This document shows positions 16,301 to 18,233 of a stretch of DNA of 18,233 nt, one piece after another. The stretch spans positions 1-18,233 of the forward strand of contig CAYFLU010000062.1 of assembly GCA_964343975.1 (NCBI GenBank), in the 5' to 3' direction. A program made the translations under genes and the position numbers. The stretch is from SCUN01 sp964343975 (lineage in GTDB: Bacteria; Acidobacteriota; Vicinamibacteria; Vicinamibacterales; SCN-69-37). Numbering within the stretch: the first letter of the stretch is position 1; each line of letters begins with the position of its first letter. The notes under the pieces are model-generated. The model ran no database searches. It had not been told where the DNA came from and saw only the letters and a program-made list of their open reading frames with translations.

Positions 16301-16873
16301 ATGGCCGCGAACCCTGTGCTCGACGTGATCGCCCGGCGGTCGTCGGTCCGGTCCTACACGCCGGACCTGCTCGATGCGGCCACGGTGCGGCAGCTGCTCC
16401 ACGCGGCCACGCGTGCGCCGACCGCCATGCACGCCGAACCCTGGGCGTTCGTCGTGGTGCAGGACATCGGTCGTTTGCATCGGTACTCCGATCTGGCGAA
16501 GGCCAGCTGGCGCGGCCACCCGTTTGCGGCCGCGCTCCTGCGCACCGACTTCAATGTGTTCTATGACGCCAGCACGCTGATCGTGATCCTCGCGAAGCCG
16601 TCGGGACCGTTCGCGGTGGCCGACTGTTGGCTGGCGGCCGAGAACCTGATGCTCGCCGCGACGGCGCTCGGCCTCGGCACGTGCTGCATCGGATCGGCCG
16701 TCGAGGCGTTGTCTCATCCGGCCGTGCGCGCGGAACTCGGCATCCCGTCCGACTACACCGTCGTCGCGCCGATCATCGTCGGGCACATCGCGTCGCCGGC
16801 GGCACCGACGTCGCGCCGCGCGCCGGACATCGTGCAGTGGATCACCCCGGAGGGAGAAAGAGGCACATCATGA
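16301..16873 (+). CDS. Nitroreductase-family FMN flavoprotein
   Basis: Nitroreductase-fold proteins are usually homodimeric FMN enzymes that reduce nitro compounds, quinones or related substrates using NAD(P)H. The 190-residue product has the hallmarks of a short family member: the FMN phosphate-binding RRSSVRSY near 12-19, APTAMHAEPW at 39-48, the helix DCWLAAENLMLAATALGLGTCCIG (108-131) with its GLGTCCIG end, and IIVGHI at 158-163. The physiological substrate cannot be deduced. The start ATG at 16301 lies close to the conserved N-terminal helix; I see no strong ribosome-binding site. Its TGA overlaps the next ATG by ATGA, so it is translationally coupled to a universal stress protein, which suggests a role in redox or low-oxygen stress. 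Confidence 0.88.
   Translation: MAANPVLDVIARRSSVRSYTPDLLDAATVRQLLHAATRAPTAMHAEPWAFVVVQDIGRLHRYSDLAKASWRGHPFAAALLRTDFNVFYDASTLIVILAKPSGPFAVADCWLAAENLMLAATALGLGTCCIGSAVEALSHPAVRAELGIPSDYTVVAPIIVGHIASPAAPTSRRAPDIVQWITPEGERGTS
16859..16863 (+). promoter_or_regulatory. Shine-Dalgarno sequence of the universal stress protein
   Basis: AGAGG ends 6 bases before the ATG at 16870, inside the last codons of the nitroreductase gene. A GGAGGGAG run lies a little further upstream. It fixes the start of the stress protein even though its frame stays open far upstream. Confidence 0.6.
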
Positions 16874-17361
16874 TTGCCATCAAGAACGTTCTCGTCGCTA
16901 CGGATTTCAGTGAGCCGTCGGAGAAAGCCCTCAACTACGCGCGCGCGATGGCGCGGTCGTTCGGCGCGAACCTGCATGTGCTGCATGTGTTCGAGCCGCT
17001 CTGGATCACGAGCGCCGATGTGGTGGGCGGCGGTATGGCGTTGGCCGGCATGATTCAGGGGTTGGAGGATACGGCCCGCAAGCAACTCGACGCGGCGGTC
17101 ACGGAGGAAGATCGACGGGAACTCCACGCCGATGCGACGCTCGTCACGTCCGAGTCGCCGGCCCGTGAGATCGCCCGCTACGCGGATGAGCATCACATCG
17201 ATCTGATCGTGATCGGCACGCACGGCCGCTCGGGGCTGTCGCGGATGTTGATCGGGAGTGTCGCCGAGAAGGTCGTGCGGATCGCGCCGTGTCCGGTGCT
17301 GACCGTGCATCTGCAGGAGCACGAGTTCGTGCTGCCTGACGCGTTGCAGAAGACGACTTAG
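16870..17361 (+). CDS. Universal stress protein, UspA family, ATP-binding type
   Basis: The 163-residue product is a single Usp domain. It starts IKNVLVATDFSEPSEKAL, the usual first strand and acidic residue (Asp12). It ends with the nucleotide-binding signature GTHGRSG...MLIGSVAEKVVR (GTHG at 116-119, Gly129-Ser130, fitting G-x2-G-x9-G-S) followed by PCPVLTV. That signature marks ATP-binding members. Such proteins help cells survive starvation, oxidative or low-oxygen stress, by mechanisms that vary. The start is set by an AGAGG ribosome-binding site and the ATGA overlap with the nitroreductase. The frame extends upstream, but that part is only the nitroreductase gene read in another frame. 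Its stop overlaps the stop of the convergent acyltransferase gene. Confidence 0.95.
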   Translation: MIAIKNVLVATDFSEPSEKALNYARAMARSFGANLHVLHVFEPLWITSADVVGGGMALAGMIQGLEDTARKQLDAAVTEEDRRELHADATLVTSESPAREIARYADEHHIDLIVIGTHGRSGLSRMLIGSVAEKVVRIAPCPVLTVHLQEHEFVLPDALQKTT

Positions 17362-18233
17362 CGGCCGGCGCGAATCGCGTCGAACAGCACGCCAATGGCC
17401 TGACGCAGCACGGCCGTGGCGCCGGCATCGTCGCCGCGCGCCACGGTGATCGGCGCGCCAAAGCGGAGTGTGACGGGCTTTGAGCGCCCAGGCAGGAGCG
17501 CGCGCCATTGGAAGCCGCGTCCGCGCGGCCACAGCGGATGCAGGCCGTCCATGGCCACCGGCACGATCGGCACGGCGAGATAGGCGGCGAGAATTGGCGC
17601 GCCCTTGCGGAACGGCTTCAGCTCGCCGTCGATCGATCGCTCTCCTTCCGGGAAGAGCACGAGGATTTTGCCCAGGCGCAGGCCGGCGGCGCCGGCCTGC
17701 ATGGCGCTCATCAAATTCACATTGGGATCGACCGGGATCACGTTGGTGGCCCGGGCGAAGGCGCGCATGAACGGCGTCTCGAAGTACTCGGACGCGCCGA
17801 CGAAGAACAGTTGCCGGAACACGCGGAACGGCAGCACCGACAGCACGAGGAACGCGTCGAGATACGACTGGTGGTTCGGGCAGATCAGGTACGGTCCGCG
17901 CGCGGGCACGTGCTCCACGCCCGACACACGCAGGCGCAGCACGATGCGGCAGAGCCAGCCGAGGACGCGCAAGAGAATGAAGAAGGCGAGTGCGACGAGC
18001 GGTCGCGATCGCTTCAGGTCGTCGCTGACGCCGTCGCCCGGCTCTTCGGCGAGGATCGCATCCCAGGGTTGCGCGGTGGATGTGGTGCCGCTCTCGGCAT
18101 CCGCCGTGCGTGACGCGTGCACCGTGTCGATGAGCGCGCGCACCGTGAAGATCCCGGGGCGGGCCTCGGCGGGCACGCGCGCGCCGGCGCGCTGCTCGAG
18201 CATGGTCAGCAACTCGACGCGCTCCATGGAGTC
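17358..18233 (-). CDS. Carrier-protein/PlsC acyltransferase fusion, C-terminal part (cut by window edge)
   Basis: The frame is open to the right edge, so the 291 visible residues are the end of a longer protein. The ATG at 18227 is internal. The first residues read DSMERVELL, the phosphopantetheine-attachment motif of an acyl carrier domain, with Ser at 18228-18230. The carrier's last helices run through GIFTVRALIDTV. After a polar linker (about 40-75) comes a hydrophobic segment (LVALAFFILLRVLGWLCRIVL), then a PlsC acyltransferase with NHQSYLD (His121, Asp126), FPEGERS (194-200) and VPIVPVAMDG. PlsC enzymes acylate lysophosphatidate in membrane lipid synthesis. An AMP-forming acyl ligase upstream of the carrier is likely but not visible. 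This order differs from E. coli Aas, where PlsC comes first. Confidence 0.88.
   Translation of the reverse strand, partial: DSMERVELLTMLEQRAGARVPAEARPGIFTVRALIDTVHASRTADAESGTTSTAQPWDAILAEEPGDGVSDDLKRSRPLVALAFFILLRVLGWLCRIVLRLRVSGVEHVPARGPYLICPNHQSYLDAFLVLSVLPFRVFRQLFFVGASEYFETPFMRAFARATNVIPVDPNVNLMSAMQAGAAGLRLGKILVLFPEGERSIDGELKPFRKGAPILAAYLAVPIVPVAMDGLHPLWPRGRGFQWRALLPGRSKPVTLRFGAPITVARGDDAGATAVLRQAIGVLFDAIRAGR
17678..17700. repeat. 23-base perfect GC palindrome inside the PlsC coding region
   Basis: The sequence has 11-base arms, GCAGGCCGGCG and CGCCGGCCTGC, around a central G at 17689. It encodes the Gly/Ala-rich stretch MQAGAAGL of the acyltransferase domain. It could form a very stable hairpin in either strand. 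Whether it has a role or simply reflects Ala/Gly codons in GC-rich DNA cannot be told from one copy. Confidence 0.6.

Noticed and set aside
16627..16869. Upstream extension of the universal stress protein frame
   Set aside because: This part is the nitroreductase gene read in another frame. The Usp domain and its ribosome-binding site place the start at 16870.

Overview
The window is a gene-dense, high-GC stretch of bacterial chromosome. The envelope proteins (two outer-membrane barrels ending in Phe, and exported proteins with N-terminal signal sequences) point to a two-membrane organism. A von Willebrand factor A protein of the type expanded in Acidobacteriota, a large CBM9-like/DUF5916 barrel, an exported Tricorn-like protease and a sigma54-type response regulator together suggest Acidobacteriota, possibly the Vicinamibacteria. 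This is an inference from gene content; there is no rRNA here to confirm it. No intergenic stretch exceeds about 140 bases. I see no insertion sequence, integrase, phage gene, CRISPR array or defence island.

Region 1 (1-4950, minus strand) is the cytosolic protein quality-control cluster in the order tig, clpP, clpX, lon. Lon is cut by the window edge after 28 codons. Trigger factor folds nascent chains, ClpXP unfolds and degrades tagged proteins, and Lon degrades misfolded ones. A PAS sensor histidine kinase lies only 34 bases upstream of tig on the same strand, so it could be read into the cluster. Divergent from the kinase are a stand-alone receiver protein and a full NtrC-type regulator (4953-6767, plus), giving a three-gene two-component locus.

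Region 2 (6792-14057) begins with a tRNA-Leu(UAG) wedged between the NtrC stop and the stop of a convergent VWA-domain protein. The VWA gene follows a large CBM9-like/DUF5916 outer-membrane barrel gene on the minus strand. Divergent from the barrel, with about 55 bases between starts, is a 1076-residue exported Tricorn-like S41 protease. This looks like an envelope and secreted-peptide module, but its substrate is unknown.

Region 3 (14060-16163) holds a WYL-domain transcription regulator (minus), an unrecognised 84-residue protein with a good Shine-Dalgarno sequence (plus), and a small outer-membrane barrel (minus). An 18-base inverted repeat exactly fills the likely -35/-10 spacer in front of the WYL gene and is the best operator candidate in the window.

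Region 4 (16301-18233) holds a nitroreductase translationally coupled to a universal stress protein (plus). Convergent with them is the C-terminal part of a multidomain lipid enzyme (minus) that joins a phosphopantetheine carrier domain to a PlsC acyltransferase and runs off the right edge.

Four convergent gene ends abut or overlap (tRNA/VWA, S41/WYL, small ORF/barrel, Usp/PlsC), leaving no room for conventional terminators. I found no convincing new defence or mobile system. The most original signals are the carrier-PlsC fusion, the WYL operator, the kinase placed ahead of the proteostasis genes, and the exported Tricorn/DUF5916 pair.
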